From contig JAUXRX010000018.1 of the NCBI GenBank assembly GCA_030681645.1, forward strand, positions 62,001-126,000: DNA of 64,000 nt. Direction: 5' to 3'. How positions within the stretch are numbered: the stretch's first letter is position 1; every line of letters starts with the position of its first letter. The notes below the pieces were generated by a model that was not told the DNA's origin, did not search any database, and saw only the letters and a program-made list of their open reading frames with translations. Shown piece by piece: positions 7,380 through 16,360 of this stretch. The position numbers and the translations under genes were made by a program. The stretch comes from Archangium sp. (GTDB lineage Bacteria; Myxococcota; Myxococcia; Myxococcales; Myxococcaceae).

Positions 7380-10300
7380 TCACTTCCCGTTGAGGAAGAA
7401 CTCGACGGTGCCCGCCTTGGGCTCCTGGCCCTCCGAGGCCCGGTAGAGCTCCAGCGCCTCGGTCGCGAGTTGCTTCGCCACGAGGGGCTCCACCTTCGCC
7501 GCGGTCTTCGCGCGCGCGAGCGCGAAGCGGGCGTCGGCGGTGTACACGCGCCACGGCTTGGTCTCGTCGACCAGCACCACCGCCTGCGCGAGGGTGGTCA
7601 TCGCCGCCGCGGGGTCCTGCAGGGCCAGCTCGCTCTCGCCGCGGGCCAGCAGCGGCAGCACCAGCTCGGGGCTGCGCTCGCCCACCTGCTTGCCGGCCTC
7701 CACGGCCTTCATCGCGAAGGCGAGCGCGTCCTTCGGCTTCCCGTCGCCGAGCGCGATGAACGCGCGCACCGCGCCCGCCTCGGCGAGGTACGGCGCGGTC
7801 GGCGGGGGCTGCATGGCGAGCACCGACTCGACCGCGGCGCGGGCCTCTTCGCGGCGCGCCATGGCGAGGAGGATCTCGGCCTGGGTCAGGGTGGTCGCCA
7901 CGATGTACGGGTGGCCCGCGGGGTACGCCTTCTTCGCGATCACCGCGGCGCGCGCCACCATCGCCGCGGCCTCTTCGTGGCGCCCGACCTTGCTGAGCGT
8001 GTCTCCGAAGTTGTTGAGGGTGACGATCAGCCGGGGGCTGTCTGCGCCGAAGAGCTTCTCGCGGGTGGCCAGCGCCCGGCTGAAGGCGTCGCGCGAATCG
8101 GCGACCCGGCCGGCGAAGAAGTACGCGTTCGCGAGCGTCGAGCGCACCATCGCCGCCTCGGGGTGATCGCCCGACACCTCCTTCTCCCGCAGCTGCAGCG
8201 CGCGCTCGAGGTGGGGGAAGGCGGCCTGGGGGTCCTTCGCGGCCACCAGGCTCGAGCCGAGGTCGAACTCGATCTTCCACAGCAGGGGGTGATCAGCGCC
8301 CAACAGCGTCGTGGCGAGCGCGAGGGCCTGCAGGTGCTGCGCGGCCGCCTCCATCGGCTTGCCTTCGGCGTTGCCCAGGCGCGCCACGGCGGCCATGCGC
8401 TCGAGCGAGAGCACGTCGTCGCCGCCCATGCGCTCGATGGTGGCGCGGGCGATCGAGTCCCACAGGCGGCCGTCGGCGGGGCGGTTCAGGTGAAAGCCCA
8501 CCACGGTGGTCAGGCGCACCGCGGCCAGCGCGAGCAGCTCGTCGAAGCCCGACGCCTGCGCCGCCATCACCGCGCGGGTCCACGCGTCGGCGGAGTCCGC
8601 GAACTTGCCGGCGGCCTGGTGCATGCCGCCGAGCAGCGAGAGCGCCTCGGCCTCGAGGGCGCGGCGGTTGAGCTCCTTCGCCGACGCGAGGGCCTGCTCG
8701 ATCACCGGCGCGGCGTCGGTGAGCTTGCCCGCGTCGATGAGCGAGCGCGCGCGGGCCAGCGACGCCTGCAGCGCGCTGACGCGGGCCTCGTCCCCGCCCG
8801 CGGCAAGCAGGCGGGGGTCTGACTTGAGGCGCGCGAGCTGGGTGCAGCCGCGCACCGGCGGGAGGCTCCAGGCGAGCGTTCCGGCGCGCTCCACCACGCC
8901 CTCGTCAGCGGTCGCCAGCACCGTGACCACCGCGGCGAGCTCGCGCTTGCGCTGGGCGAGGCACGCCGCCTCGAGCCGGTAGTCGGCCTCGGGGAGCTCC
9001 TTGCGCACCCAGGCCTGCTCGCATGACTGGGTGGCCGCGCTCGTCCATTCCTTGGCGTGCGTGTCGAGCGCGCGCTCGGCCGAGGCGAGGGCCGCCGCGG
9101 AGAAGGGCCGCGTCACCTTGCCGAACGCGGTGGCGAGCTGGGCGCGCAGCGCGTCGTCCCACACGCCGGTGAGCTCACCCCCGACGGCTTCACAGCGCCC
9201 GCGTTCCCGAGCCTGCGAGAAGAGCTGGAGACCGCCGACGGACAGCAGCACCGCGGCGACGGCCGCCCAGGGCAACGCCTTGCGGCGCCACTCGTCGGGT
9301 GCTCGGTCGAGATCCTGCAACAGCGCTTCCATGCTGGGGTAGCGCTTGTCGGGATCGCGCTCGAGGCCGCGAATGAGCACCGCGTGCAGCCAGGCCGGCA
9401 CCTTCGTGCCCCGCGGCCGTGGCGGCAGCGGACCGTGCAGCAGCGCCTTCGTCACCTCGGCGACCGAGGTGCCGAGGAAGGGGCGCTTGCCGTAGAGGCC
9501 TTCCCAGAGGCAGATGCAGAAGGAGAACTGGTCGCTGCGCGCGTCGGGGGTCTTCGCCTCGGCCTGCTCGGGCGACATGTAGCCGACGGTGCCCACGACC
9601 ATGTCGCCGCGGGTGAGCGGCTCGGAGAACGAGTTGCTGTTGAGGCGGCCCGAGTCTTCGCCCATCGCCGAGGGAATCATCGGCCCCACGGGCTCGATGC
9701 TGCCGTCGGCCCGCGCCACGCCGAAGTCGGTGACGCGCGCGCGGCCGTCTTCGCCGAGGAGCACGTTGGCGGGCTTGAAGTCGCGGTGCACCAGGTGCGC
9801 GGCGTGCGCGGCGGCGAGCCCACGCCCGGCCTGGAGGAAGAGGGCCACCACCTCGCGCCAGCTGCGCTCCTTCGCGCGTTCCCAGGTGCGCAGGGTGACG
9901 CCGGGCACGAACTCCATGGCGATGAAGATGCCGCCGCGGTGCTCGCCGACGTCGAACACGTTCACCACGTTGGGGTGCGAGAGCCGGGCCATCGCCTGCG
10001 CTTCGCGGAGCATACGGCCGTGCGCGGTCGGGTCGCTGGTGCCGGTGGTGTGCAGGGTCTTGAGCGCGACGCGCCGATCGAGATCAGGATCGTACGCGGA
10101 ATAGACGGCGCCCATGCCGCCCATGCCCACCGTGTCGATCACCACGAAGCGGCCCACGGCGGTGCCGCGCTCGAGCACCGGGGCCGGCTCGACGGGCCTG
10201 GGCAGCTGGGTGGCGGAGAGCTCCTGGGTGGGGGCCTCGCGAGCCAGGCGCCGCTTCTGATCGATGATCGCGAGCTGCGGCGCGCAGGTGGTGCAGGTGG

Positions 10301-10388
10301 TCGCGTGCCCGCGAATGGCCAGCTCTTCGTCGGCGCTCAGGCGGCCGTCCGTCAGCGCGAGCCACTGTGGGGTTTCGACGCACGGCAC
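7380..10388 (-). CDS. Transmembrane Ser/Thr protein kinase with zinc-finger N-terminus and TPR-like C-terminus
   Basis: A 1002-residue protein starting at GTG 10388; the longer open frame upstream runs into the next gene and is not used. Domains in order: a zinc-finger-like H-x3-C-x2-C (His28, Cys32, Cys35); a PknB-type kinase with glycine loop GMGGMG (about 88), Lys110, HRDFKPAN (about 201) and DFG (221-223); a membrane helix at about 372-390; and some 600 residues of helical tetratricopeptide-like repeats. All catalytic residues are present. The N-terminal zinc finger recalls anti-sigma factors. The repeats are predicted outside the cytoplasm if the kinase is inside. It follows the class III cyclase by 38 bases and is probably co-transcribed with it. 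Confidence 0.88.
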   Translation of the reverse strand: MPCVETPQWLALTDGRLSADEELAIRGHATTCTTCAPQLAIIDQKRRLAREAPTQELSATQLPRPVEPAPVLERGTAVGRFVVIDTVGMGGMGAVYSAYDPDLDRRVALKTLHTTGTSDPTAHGRMLREAQAMARLSHPNVVNVFDVGEHRGGIFIAMEFVPGVTLRTWERAKERSWREVVALFLQAGRGLAAAHAAHLVHRDFKPANVLLGEDGRARVTDFGVARADGSIEPVGPMIPSAMGEDSGRLNSNSFSEPLTRGDMVVGTVGYMSPEQAEAKTPDARSDQFSFCICLWEGLYGKRPFLGTSVAEVTKALLHGPLPPRPRGTKVPAWLHAVLIRGLERDPDKRYPSMEALLQDLDRAPDEWRRKALPWAAVAAVLLSVGGLQLFSQARERGRCEAVGGELTGVWDDALRAQLATAFGKVTRPFSAAALASAERALDTHAKEWTSAATQSCEQAWVRKELPEADYRLEAACLAQRKRELAAVVTVLATADEGVVERAGTLAWSLPPVRGCTQLARLKSDPRLLAAGGDEARVSALQASLARARSLIDAGKLTDAAPVIEQALASAKELNRRALEAEALSLLGGMHQAAGKFADSADAWTRAVMAAQASGFDELLALAAVRLTTVVGFHLNRPADGRLWDSIARATIERMGGDDVLSLERMAAVARLGNAEGKPMEAAAQHLQALALATTLLGADHPLLWKIEFDLGSSLVAAKDPQAAFPHLERALQLREKEVSGDHPEAAMVRSTLANAYFFAGRVADSRDAFSRALATREKLFGADSPRLIVTLNNFGDTLSKVGRHEEAAAMVARAAVIAKKAYPAGHPYIVATTLTQAEILLAMARREEARAAVESVLAMQPPPTAPYLAEAGAVRAFIALGDGKPKDALAFAMKAVEAGKQVGERSPELVLPLLARGESELALQDPAAAMTTLAQAVVLVDETKPWRVYTADARFALARAKTAAKVEPLVAKQLATEALELYRASEGQEPKAGTVEFFLNGK

Positions 10389-10426
10389 GGCCCGAGAGCG
10401 TAGCACCGCTCTTTCGGCGGGCCTGA

Positions 10427-11635
10427 TCAGTCCTTGTTCAAGCGCTGGAGCGCGGTGCTCGCGGCCTGCTTCGAGTTGCAGCCGAACACGAGCACCTGCT
10501 CCCCGTCGCCCGGGCCGCCGTCTTCGGCGAGATCTTCGAGGGCGCCGCGGGCCCGCTTGACCTGCAGGTCCGCCAGCGCGTCGGCCGCGGCAGAGCGCAG
10601 CTGGCACTTCTGGTGACCGAGCAGTTTGATCAACTGGTTCTCGGCGTCGCGCGAGCCGGCCCGCGCGGCGGCGGCGTAGTGACCGGCGGCGGCGTTCTCC
10701 CCGAGCTTCTCGGAGAGCTGGCCCAGGTACCAGCTGCGGTCCTTCGCGCTGTGCTCTGCCGCGATGAGCTTCTTCGCGGCGTCGATCTTCCCGCGGCGCT
10801 CCTCGGTCTTCGCGCTCGCTGCGTCGTCGATGGCGCGATCGATGGGGCTCCTGCCGAAGAGGAAGAAGAGGGCGGCGGCGACGACCAGCGCGCCGGCGCC
10901 GATGAGCCCGAGGCGCTTGCGGGGCATGCCCTTCTTCTCGGCGGACACCAGCGAGCTCTCCACCAGGCGGCTGGTGCTCTCGAAGGCCTTGCTGGCGACC
11001 TCGCTGGTCGACTCGAGCGCCTTCGTCGCGGCCTCGAAGGCCTTGTGCGTGCCCGAGGTGGAGCGCGTGCCGTCGGCGAGCCGCGCCAGGCCTTTGTTGG
11101 CGAAGGGCGGCTCCCCGGCGGTGGTGGACTTCGTCACCTTGTAGAGGCGGATCTGCTCGGGGATGCCCTTGAGCTCGAAGCGGCCCAGTTCTTCGGCGGG
11201 CAGCTCGGCGCGGTTCATCGAGAGGTAGACCGACTCGGTGAAGGTGACCTCGTCGGCCTCGGCCACGCCCTCGACGCGCGCGGCGATGTTCACCGGCTCA
11301 CCGAAGACGTCGTTGCCCTCGAGCCGCACCTCGCCCACGTTGATGGCGACGCGCACGTGCAGCTGCTCTTCGGTGATGGCCTTCTGGTTGTAGGTCCACA
11401 GGGCGTCCTGCACGGCCACGCCGGCGAGCACCGCCGAGGTGGGCGACTCGAAGGTGACCATGAACGCGTCGCCGATGGTCTTGACGATGCGGCCGCCCAG
11501 GCCCTTGAAGAGCGGGGCGAGCAGGTCGTTGTGCGTCTTGAGCAGCTTCTCGTTCTGCTCGAGCGTCTGCTTGCTGGTGCGCTCGGTGAACCCCTTGATG
11601 TCGGTGAAGACGATGGCGAGGTTCGCGGTCCGCAA
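10427..11635 (-). CDS. Membrane class III adenylate/guanylate cyclase
   Basis: A 402-residue protein. The TTG start at 11635 is supported by AGAAGGAC seven bases upstream, so no ATG is needed. The N-terminal cyclase homology domain (residues 5-165) has both metal-binding Asp residues (Asp12 in FTDIKGFT, Asp56 in TIGDAFMV), the base-selecting Lys52, and the transition-state pair Asn116/Arg120 in VNIAARVEG. This looks like an active adenylate-type enzyme. A Ser/Thr-rich linker precedes one membrane helix (about 242-260) and a helical extracytoplasmic tail. It lies directly upstream of a Ser/Thr kinase on the same strand, suggesting linked signalling. Confidence 0.87.
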   Translation of the reverse strand: MRTANLAIVFTDIKGFTERTSKQTLEQNEKLLKTHNDLLAPLFKGLGGRIVKTIGDAFMVTFESPTSAVLAGVAVQDALWTYNQKAITEEQLHVRVAINVGEVRLEGNDVFGEPVNIAARVEGVAEADEVTFTESVYLSMNRAELPAEELGRFELKGIPEQIRLYKVTKSTTAGEPPFANKGLARLADGTRSTSGTHKAFEAATKALESTSEVASKAFESTSRLVESSLVSAEKKGMPRKRLGLIGAGALVVAAALFFLFGRSPIDRAIDDAASAKTEERRGKIDAAKKLIAAEHSAKDRSWYLGQLSEKLGENAAAGHYAAAARAGSRDAENQLIKLLGHQKCQLRSAAADALADLQVKRARGALEDLAEDGGPGDGEQVLVFGCNSKQAASTALQRLNKD

Positions 11636-11683
11636 GGCGCTGTCCTTCTAAACAGCTTCGCCGCAAGAGTGGAGCTTTTGAGC

Positions 11684-11742
11684 CCGTTCACGTCGAGCGA
11701 AGTCGAGACGCGCCCCTCGACTCCGCTCGGGGTGAACGGTGG
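11684..11742. repeat. Dispersed repeat, family B (full inverted copy)
   Basis: The segment runs from CGTTCACGTCGAGCGAAGTC to CCCCTCGACTCCGCTCGGGG-TGAACGG, so its two ends are imperfect inverted copies of each other. The right half matches the family B copies at 4672, 23335 and 26719. It lies between the cyclase start and the end of the hemolysin III-like gene. Confidence 0.7.
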
Positions 11743-11751
11743 ATCCGGCGA

Positions 11752-12405
11752 TCACCCCGTGATCCCCAGCACCACTCGAGACACGGCGATGAAGTGGCTC
11801 AGCGCGCCGAGCACCACCAGCGTGTGGAACACCTCGTGGTAGCCGAACACCAGCGGCCAGGGGTCGGGCTTCTTGAGGGCGTAGGTGACCGCGCCCAGCG
11901 AGTACACCACGCCGCCGCCGAGGAAGAACACCACGCTGGTGGTGCCCATCGCGGCGTGGAGCGCGGGCATGAAGGGGTAGCTGAACCAGGCGAGCGCGAG
12001 GGCGAGTATGGCCACGAGCGGCTTGGGCGCGGTGATCCACACCATCGCGCGCAGCACGCCCAGCGCGGCGCCGCTCCAGAGCAGGATGAGGAAGGACCGG
12101 GTGGCCTCGGAGGGCAGCGCCACGGCCAGCGGGGTGCCGGTGCCCGCGATGAGGATCATGATGAAGGAGTGATCCAGCCGCCTCCACCACTGCCTCGCGG
12201 CGGGGGCCCAGGTGAGCCGGTGGTAGAGCGCGCTCACCGCGAACTGGCCGCAGAGCGAGACGAGGTAGACCACGCAGGCCCAGAACATGGTGCCGGTGGC
12301 GCGGGTGAGCAGCCAGGCGCCGGCCGCCAGGGCGATGAAGAAGGAGATCTGGTGGAGCACGCCTCGGAGCTGGGGCTTGACGGGTGCGCTCGCGGTCGTG
12401 TCCAT
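11752..12405 (-). CDS. Hemolysin III / PAQR-like seven-helix membrane protein
   Basis: A 217-residue protein with about seven hydrophobic segments. It carries PAQR/HlyIII family motifs: SALYHR after the second helix, RLDHSFIMILIAGTGTP in the middle, and FGYHEVFHTLVVLGALSHF near the end. The conserved Ser, Asp and three His residues of the proposed metal site are all present. In other bacteria members have been linked to membrane-fluidity homeostasis; the original hemolysin label is historical. Its ATG is 263 bases from argC on the opposite strand, with the tRNA-like element between. Confidence 0.88.
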   Translation of the reverse strand: MDTTASAPVKPQLRGVLHQISFFIALAAGAWLLTRATGTMFWACVVYLVSLCGQFAVSALYHRLTWAPAARQWWRRLDHSFIMILIAGTGTPLAVALPSEATRSFLILLWSGAALGVLRAMVWITAPKPLVAILALALAWFSYPFMPALHAAMGTTSVVFFLGGGVVYSLGAVTYALKKPDPWPLVFGYHEVFHTLVVLGALSHFIAVSRVVLGITG

Positions 12406-12528
12406 GACCGCTGGTTACTCCCCGGAACGTCATGGCTCCGTCAGGACCACGACCGGCCCGCGTCTGATTTTCCAGGTCGCCCGGCCCGAGAGGCCCTACA
12501 CGCAAACTTCCCTGAAACGGACGAGGCC

Positions 12529-12611
12529 GCGGGTTCAATTCCCGTCGGGAGCAACGTCGTACGCTCCCGTAGCTCAGTGGTAGAGCACGTAATTCGAGGC
12601 TTCTCACCTCG
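12529..12611 (+). other. tRNA-like element with arms in circularly permuted order (arg leader)
   Basis: All four tRNA arms can be read here, but the order is T arm, acceptor, D arm, anticodon-like arm. T arm: GCGGG-TTCAATT-CCCGT (12529-12545). It is followed without a gap by CGGGAGC (12546-12552), which pairs perfectly over 7 bp with GCTCCCG (12563-12569). Then come TA and a consensus D arm GCTC-AGTGGTA-GAGC (12572-12586), spaced as in a tRNA. After 8 extra bases there is a 5-bp hairpin CGAGG-CTTCTCA-CCTCG (12595-12611), whose loop would show TCT (Arg) but has C at position 37. No ordinary partner half lies on either side. It could be a tRNA mimic in the argC leader, a permuted tRNA gene, or the remnant of a tandem tRNA pair. 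Confidence 0.6.
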
Positions 12612-12636
12612 GGCGACCGAATTCTTCGTTGTGGAG

Positions 12637-12667
12637 TGCATAGCGCGTGCATATACATGCGCCTTCC

Positions 12668-12673
<6 letters not shown>
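12637..12673 (+). promoter_or_regulatory. Candidate ArgR operator (TGCAT cluster) upstream of argC
   Basis: TGCAT occurs at 12637-12641, 12648-12652 and 12669-12673, with inverted CATGC at about 12656-12660. The spacings are 11 and 21 bp, that is, one and two helical turns. TGCAT should be rare in DNA this GC-rich. ArgR operators in high-GC bacteria often contain TGCAT-like halves, and E. coli ARG boxes lie 21 bp apart. The last motif overlaps the argC start codon, so binding would block transcription. argR lies in the same cluster. Confidence 0.45.
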
Positions 12674-13666
<993 letters not shown>

Positions 13667-13676
13667 AGGCTCCTCC

Positions 13677-15734
13677 ATGCCAGTCGCTCGTGGGTTTCTG
13701 TTCGCCGGTCTCCATTCCGGCATCAAGCCGTTCAAGAAGGACCTCGCGCTGGTCGTCAGCGAGTCGCCGTGCTCGGCGGCGGGCGCGCTCACCATCAACA
13801 AGGCGAAGGCCGCCCCGGTGGAAGACTGCGCCCGCAGGTTGCCCATGGCGGGCGTGCGCGCGGTGCTGATCAACTCCGGCAACGCCAACGCGCTCACCGG
13901 CGCCGAGGGCCTGCAGGACGTGGTCGAGCTCTGCGCCGCGACGGGCAAGGTGCTGGAGGTCGGCCCCGAGGCGGTGCTGATGGCCTCGACCGGGGTCATC
14001 GGTCAGCGCCTGCCGAAGGCGAAGGTGATCGAAGCGTTGCCGCGCTTGAAGGCGCAGCTCAAGGCCGCGCCCGAGTCGGCCGCCGAGGCGATCTGCACCA
14101 CCGACACCAACATCAAGATCGCCAGCCGGGCGGTGCGCCTCGGCCGCAAGGAAGGCCGCATCACCGCCATCTGCAAGGGCAGCGGGATGATCGCGCCGCA
14201 GCTCGCGTCGACCATCGCCGTCATCTGCACCGACCTCGCGATCACGCCGGTGCTGCTGCAGCGCGCGCTGATCGCCGCGATGGAAGGCAGCTTCAACAAC
14301 CTCACCGTCGACAACGACATGAGCACCAACGACGCGGTGCTCGCGCTGGCGAACGGACAGCTGGGCAACCCGGAGATCACCGAGGTGGGCGCGGAGTACG
14401 AGCTCTTCGCCACCCAGCTGCAGTCGCTGTGCGTCGAGCTGGCGCGCGAGGTGGCCAAGGACGGGGAGGGCGCCACCAAGCTGCTCGAGGTGCGCGTCAC
14501 CAACGCGCCGTCGCTGCCCATCGCCACCGATCTCGCGCGCAGCGTCGCCGGCAGCACCCTGGTGAAGGCGGCGGTGTTCGGCGCCGACCCGAACTGGGGG
14601 CGGGTGCTCGCCACCGTCGGCGCGCGCTGCGGCTCGCAGAAGTACGACGTGAACCCCACCGAGGCGAAGGTCACGGTGCAGGGCATCGTGGTCTACGACC
14701 GCAAGCCGACGCTCGACCTCACCACGCTCACGCCCACCACCACCGCGAACGACGGCCCGTCGGGGCACCCCAACCTGCGCGCGCGCATGCGCCAGCCCGA
14801 GGTGCTGGTGGAGATCGACCTGCGCTGCGGCGAGTTCGCGTCGGTCGGCTGGGGCTGCGACCTCTCGTACGACTACGTGAAGATCAACGCCGACTACACC
14901 TCGCTGCTGGTGCCCACGGCCGACGGTAGCGTGGCGAAGGACGATCGGCTCACCAACTACTCACCGAAGTTCAAGGTGAACCTGGTGAAGGAAGCGCTCA
15001 CGTACATCTCGCGCTTCGCCGACAAGCGGGTGGTGATCAAGCTGGGCCGCCAGGCGATGGGGAAGGACTCGCTGCGCGCGTCCATCGTGGAAGACGTGAA
15101 CCTGCTGCGCGCGGTGGGGCTGGTGCCCATCCTCGTGCATGGCGAGAGCCCCGAGGGCACGTCGAAGGGCGATTCCCACAGCAAGGAGATGATGAGCTCC
15201 GGGCAGACGAACACCGAGCTGGTGACGCTGCTCAACCGCACCGGCGTGCAGGCGATCGGGCTGTCGGGCATGGACGCCTCGTTCATGAAGGGCCGCCGCA
15301 TGGGCGAAGGCCTCTTCGGCGAGGTGGCCAGCGTGAACACGGACCTGCTCGAGATGTTCCTGCAGCGCAACTACGTGCCGGTGGTCTCGCCGGTGGGGTT
15401 CCTCGACGACGGCAGCACCCTGCCGCTCGAGCCTGACCAGGTCGCGAGCGAGATCGCGATCGCCGCGAAGGCCTCGAAGCTGGTGTACCTGGTCGGTGGC
15501 CCCGGCTTCGTGGAGAACGACGAGCTGCTGGGGCAGATCAACACCACCACGCTGCGCCAGAAGTCGGAGAAGGGTGTGTTCAACAGGAACCTCACCCGCA
15601 AGGCGAAGTGGGCGATCGCCGCGCTCGAGGGCGGGGTGGAGCGGGTGCACGTGATCGACGCGCGCACGCCGCACTCGATCATCGCCGAGTTCTTCACCGA
15701 TCAAGGCATCGGCTCGTTGGTGACCCATGGCTGA
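13677..15734 (+). CDS. argJ: Fusion of ArgJ (ornithine acetyltransferase) and ArgB-like acetylglutamate kinase
   Basis: A single 685-residue frame. Residues 1-410 cover a complete ArgJ, ending with the usual C-terminal YVKINADY. The oxyanion-hole STG (104-106), KGSGMIAP (167-174) and STNDAVLALANG are present, and Asn-Asn conservation is good. The nucleophile region reads PQLAST where ArgJ normally has P-N-M-A-T, so Ser178 occupies the place of the catalytic Thr. A 20-residue linker leads to an amino-acid-kinase domain (about 431-685) resembling ArgB: VVIKLG, VPILVHGE, LLNRTGVQAIGLSGMD and a C-terminal AALEGGVERVHVIDAR. The usual K-x-G-G and H-G-G-G-P loops are changed to KLGRQ and HGESP, and part of the NAG-binding region is missing. 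The fusion would combine acetyl recycling with phosphorylation of acetylglutamate. It overlaps argR by 8 bases. Confidence 0.85.
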   Translation: MPVARGFLFAGLHSGIKPFKKDLALVVSESPCSAAGALTINKAKAAPVEDCARRLPMAGVRAVLINSGNANALTGAEGLQDVVELCAATGKVLEVGPEAVLMASTGVIGQRLPKAKVIEALPRLKAQLKAAPESAAEAICTTDTNIKIASRAVRLGRKEGRITAICKGSGMIAPQLASTIAVICTDLAITPVLLQRALIAAMEGSFNNLTVDNDMSTNDAVLALANGQLGNPEITEVGAEYELFATQLQSLCVELAREVAKDGEGATKLLEVRVTNAPSLPIATDLARSVAGSTLVKAAVFGADPNWGRVLATVGARCGSQKYDVNPTEAKVTVQGIVVYDRKPTLDLTTLTPTTTANDGPSGHPNLRARMRQPEVLVEIDLRCGEFASVGWGCDLSYDYVKINADYTSLLVPTADGSVAKDDRLTNYSPKFKVNLVKEALTYISRFADKRVVIKLGRQAMGKDSLRASIVEDVNLLRAVGLVPILVHGESPEGTSKGDSHSKEMMSSGQTNTELVTLLNRTGVQAIGLSGMDASFMKGRRMGEGLFGEVASVNTDLLEMFLQRNYVPVVSPVGFLDDGSTLPLEPDQVASEIAIAAKASKLVYLVGGPGFVENDELLGQINTTTLRQKSEKGVFNRNLTRKAKWAIAALEGGVERVHVIDARTPHSIIAEFFTDQGIGSLVTHG

Positions 15735-16203
15735 CGTGGCCACGCACAGCACCCGGCGCGAGGTGATCCGCCGCATCCTCCGCACCCACGTGGTGGGCAC
15801 CCAGGAGGACCTGGGCAAGCTGCTCGAGCGCGAGGGCATCGAGGTGACGCAGGCCACGCTCTCGCGCGATCTGGCGAAGTTGATGGCGCGCCGGGTGACG
15901 CTGCCCGACGGCGGCACCGTGTACGAGCTCGCCGAGGCGCCCGCGAGCCGCGGCGACGAAGCGCTGCGGCAGGTGCATCACCTCGTCACCACCGTCGATG
16001 ACGGCGACGCGATGGTGGTGGTGCGCACGTTGCCCGGGGGCGCGCAGGCCGTGGCCGCCGCCATCGATTCGTCGCGGCCGGCCGGGGTGCTGGGCACGCT
16101 TGCGGGTGACGACACCATCTTCATCGTGCCCGCCCGCGGGGTGAAGCCGTCGCGGGTGAAGCGCGATCTGCTCGCGCTGTGGAAGAAGGGCAGCGCGTCG
16201 TAG
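15727..16203 (+). CDS. argR: Arginine repressor
   Basis: A 158-residue ArgR of normal length. The N-terminal winged helix (residues 8-70) includes the recognition-helix motif TQATLSRDL. The C-terminal hexamerisation and arginine-binding domain has VLGTLAGDDTIFIVP, the family signature with paired Asp residues that bind L-arginine. It starts inside the end of the argJ-argB fusion, so it is translated with the enzymes it should control. TGCAT motifs upstream of argC are candidate targets. A family A palindrome follows the stop. Confidence 0.95.
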   Translation: MADVATHSTRREVIRRILRTHVVGTQEDLGKLLEREGIEVTQATLSRDLAKLMARRVTLPDGGTVYELAEAPASRGDEALRQVHHLVTTVDDGDAMVVVRTLPGGAQAVAAAIDSSRPAGVLGTLAGDDTIFIVPARGVKPSRVKRDLLALWKKGSAS

Positions 16204-16210
16204 CTGGTCG

Positions 16211-16252
16211 CCCCTCACCCCAGCCCTCTCCCCGCTGCGCAGGGAGAGGGAG
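16211..16252. repeat. Palindromic repeat, family A
   Basis: CCCTCACCCCAGCCCTCTCC followed by CCGCTGCGCAGGGAGAGGG, nearly identical to the copies at 7330 and 50082. It sits between argR and argH and could be a hairpin that weakens transcription or stabilises the upstream mRNA. Confidence 0.85.
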
Positions 16253-16281
16253 CATGCTATCGGCGGCACCTCCTCTTCCCT

Positions 16282-16355
16282 GGGTCGTTCCGCCTCGGCC
16301 AGCCGTACGCTTCGCTTCCGGCTGTCTCGCGCAGCGTTCCGCTGCTATCGGCTCC
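16282..16355. repeat. Dispersed repeat, family C
   Basis: TGGGTCG, then CCTCGGCC, ACGCTTCGCTTC, TCGCGCAGCGTTCCGCTGCT and CGGCTCC. The same blocks in the same order occur at 29787-29865, where they lie inside a coding region. Here the element fills the argH leader and ends just before its ATG. Confidence 0.6.
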
Positions 16356-16360
16356 ACTCC

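Noticed and set aside
10389..10607. Extension of the TPR kinase frame into the cyclase gene
   Set aside because: Arg/Gly-rich shadow translation of the cyclase end; GTG 10388 puts the zinc-finger region at the N-terminus.
12475..12620. Two-piece (permuted) tmRNA as an explanation of the tRNA-like element
   Set aside because: tmRNA lacks a normal D arm, and no tag-peptide frame or pseudoknots are visible.
12441..12641. Minus-strand open frame across the arg leader
   Set aside because: Its peptide comes from translating the complement of tRNA T-arm, acceptor and D-arm sequence; no ribosome-binding site or coding bias.
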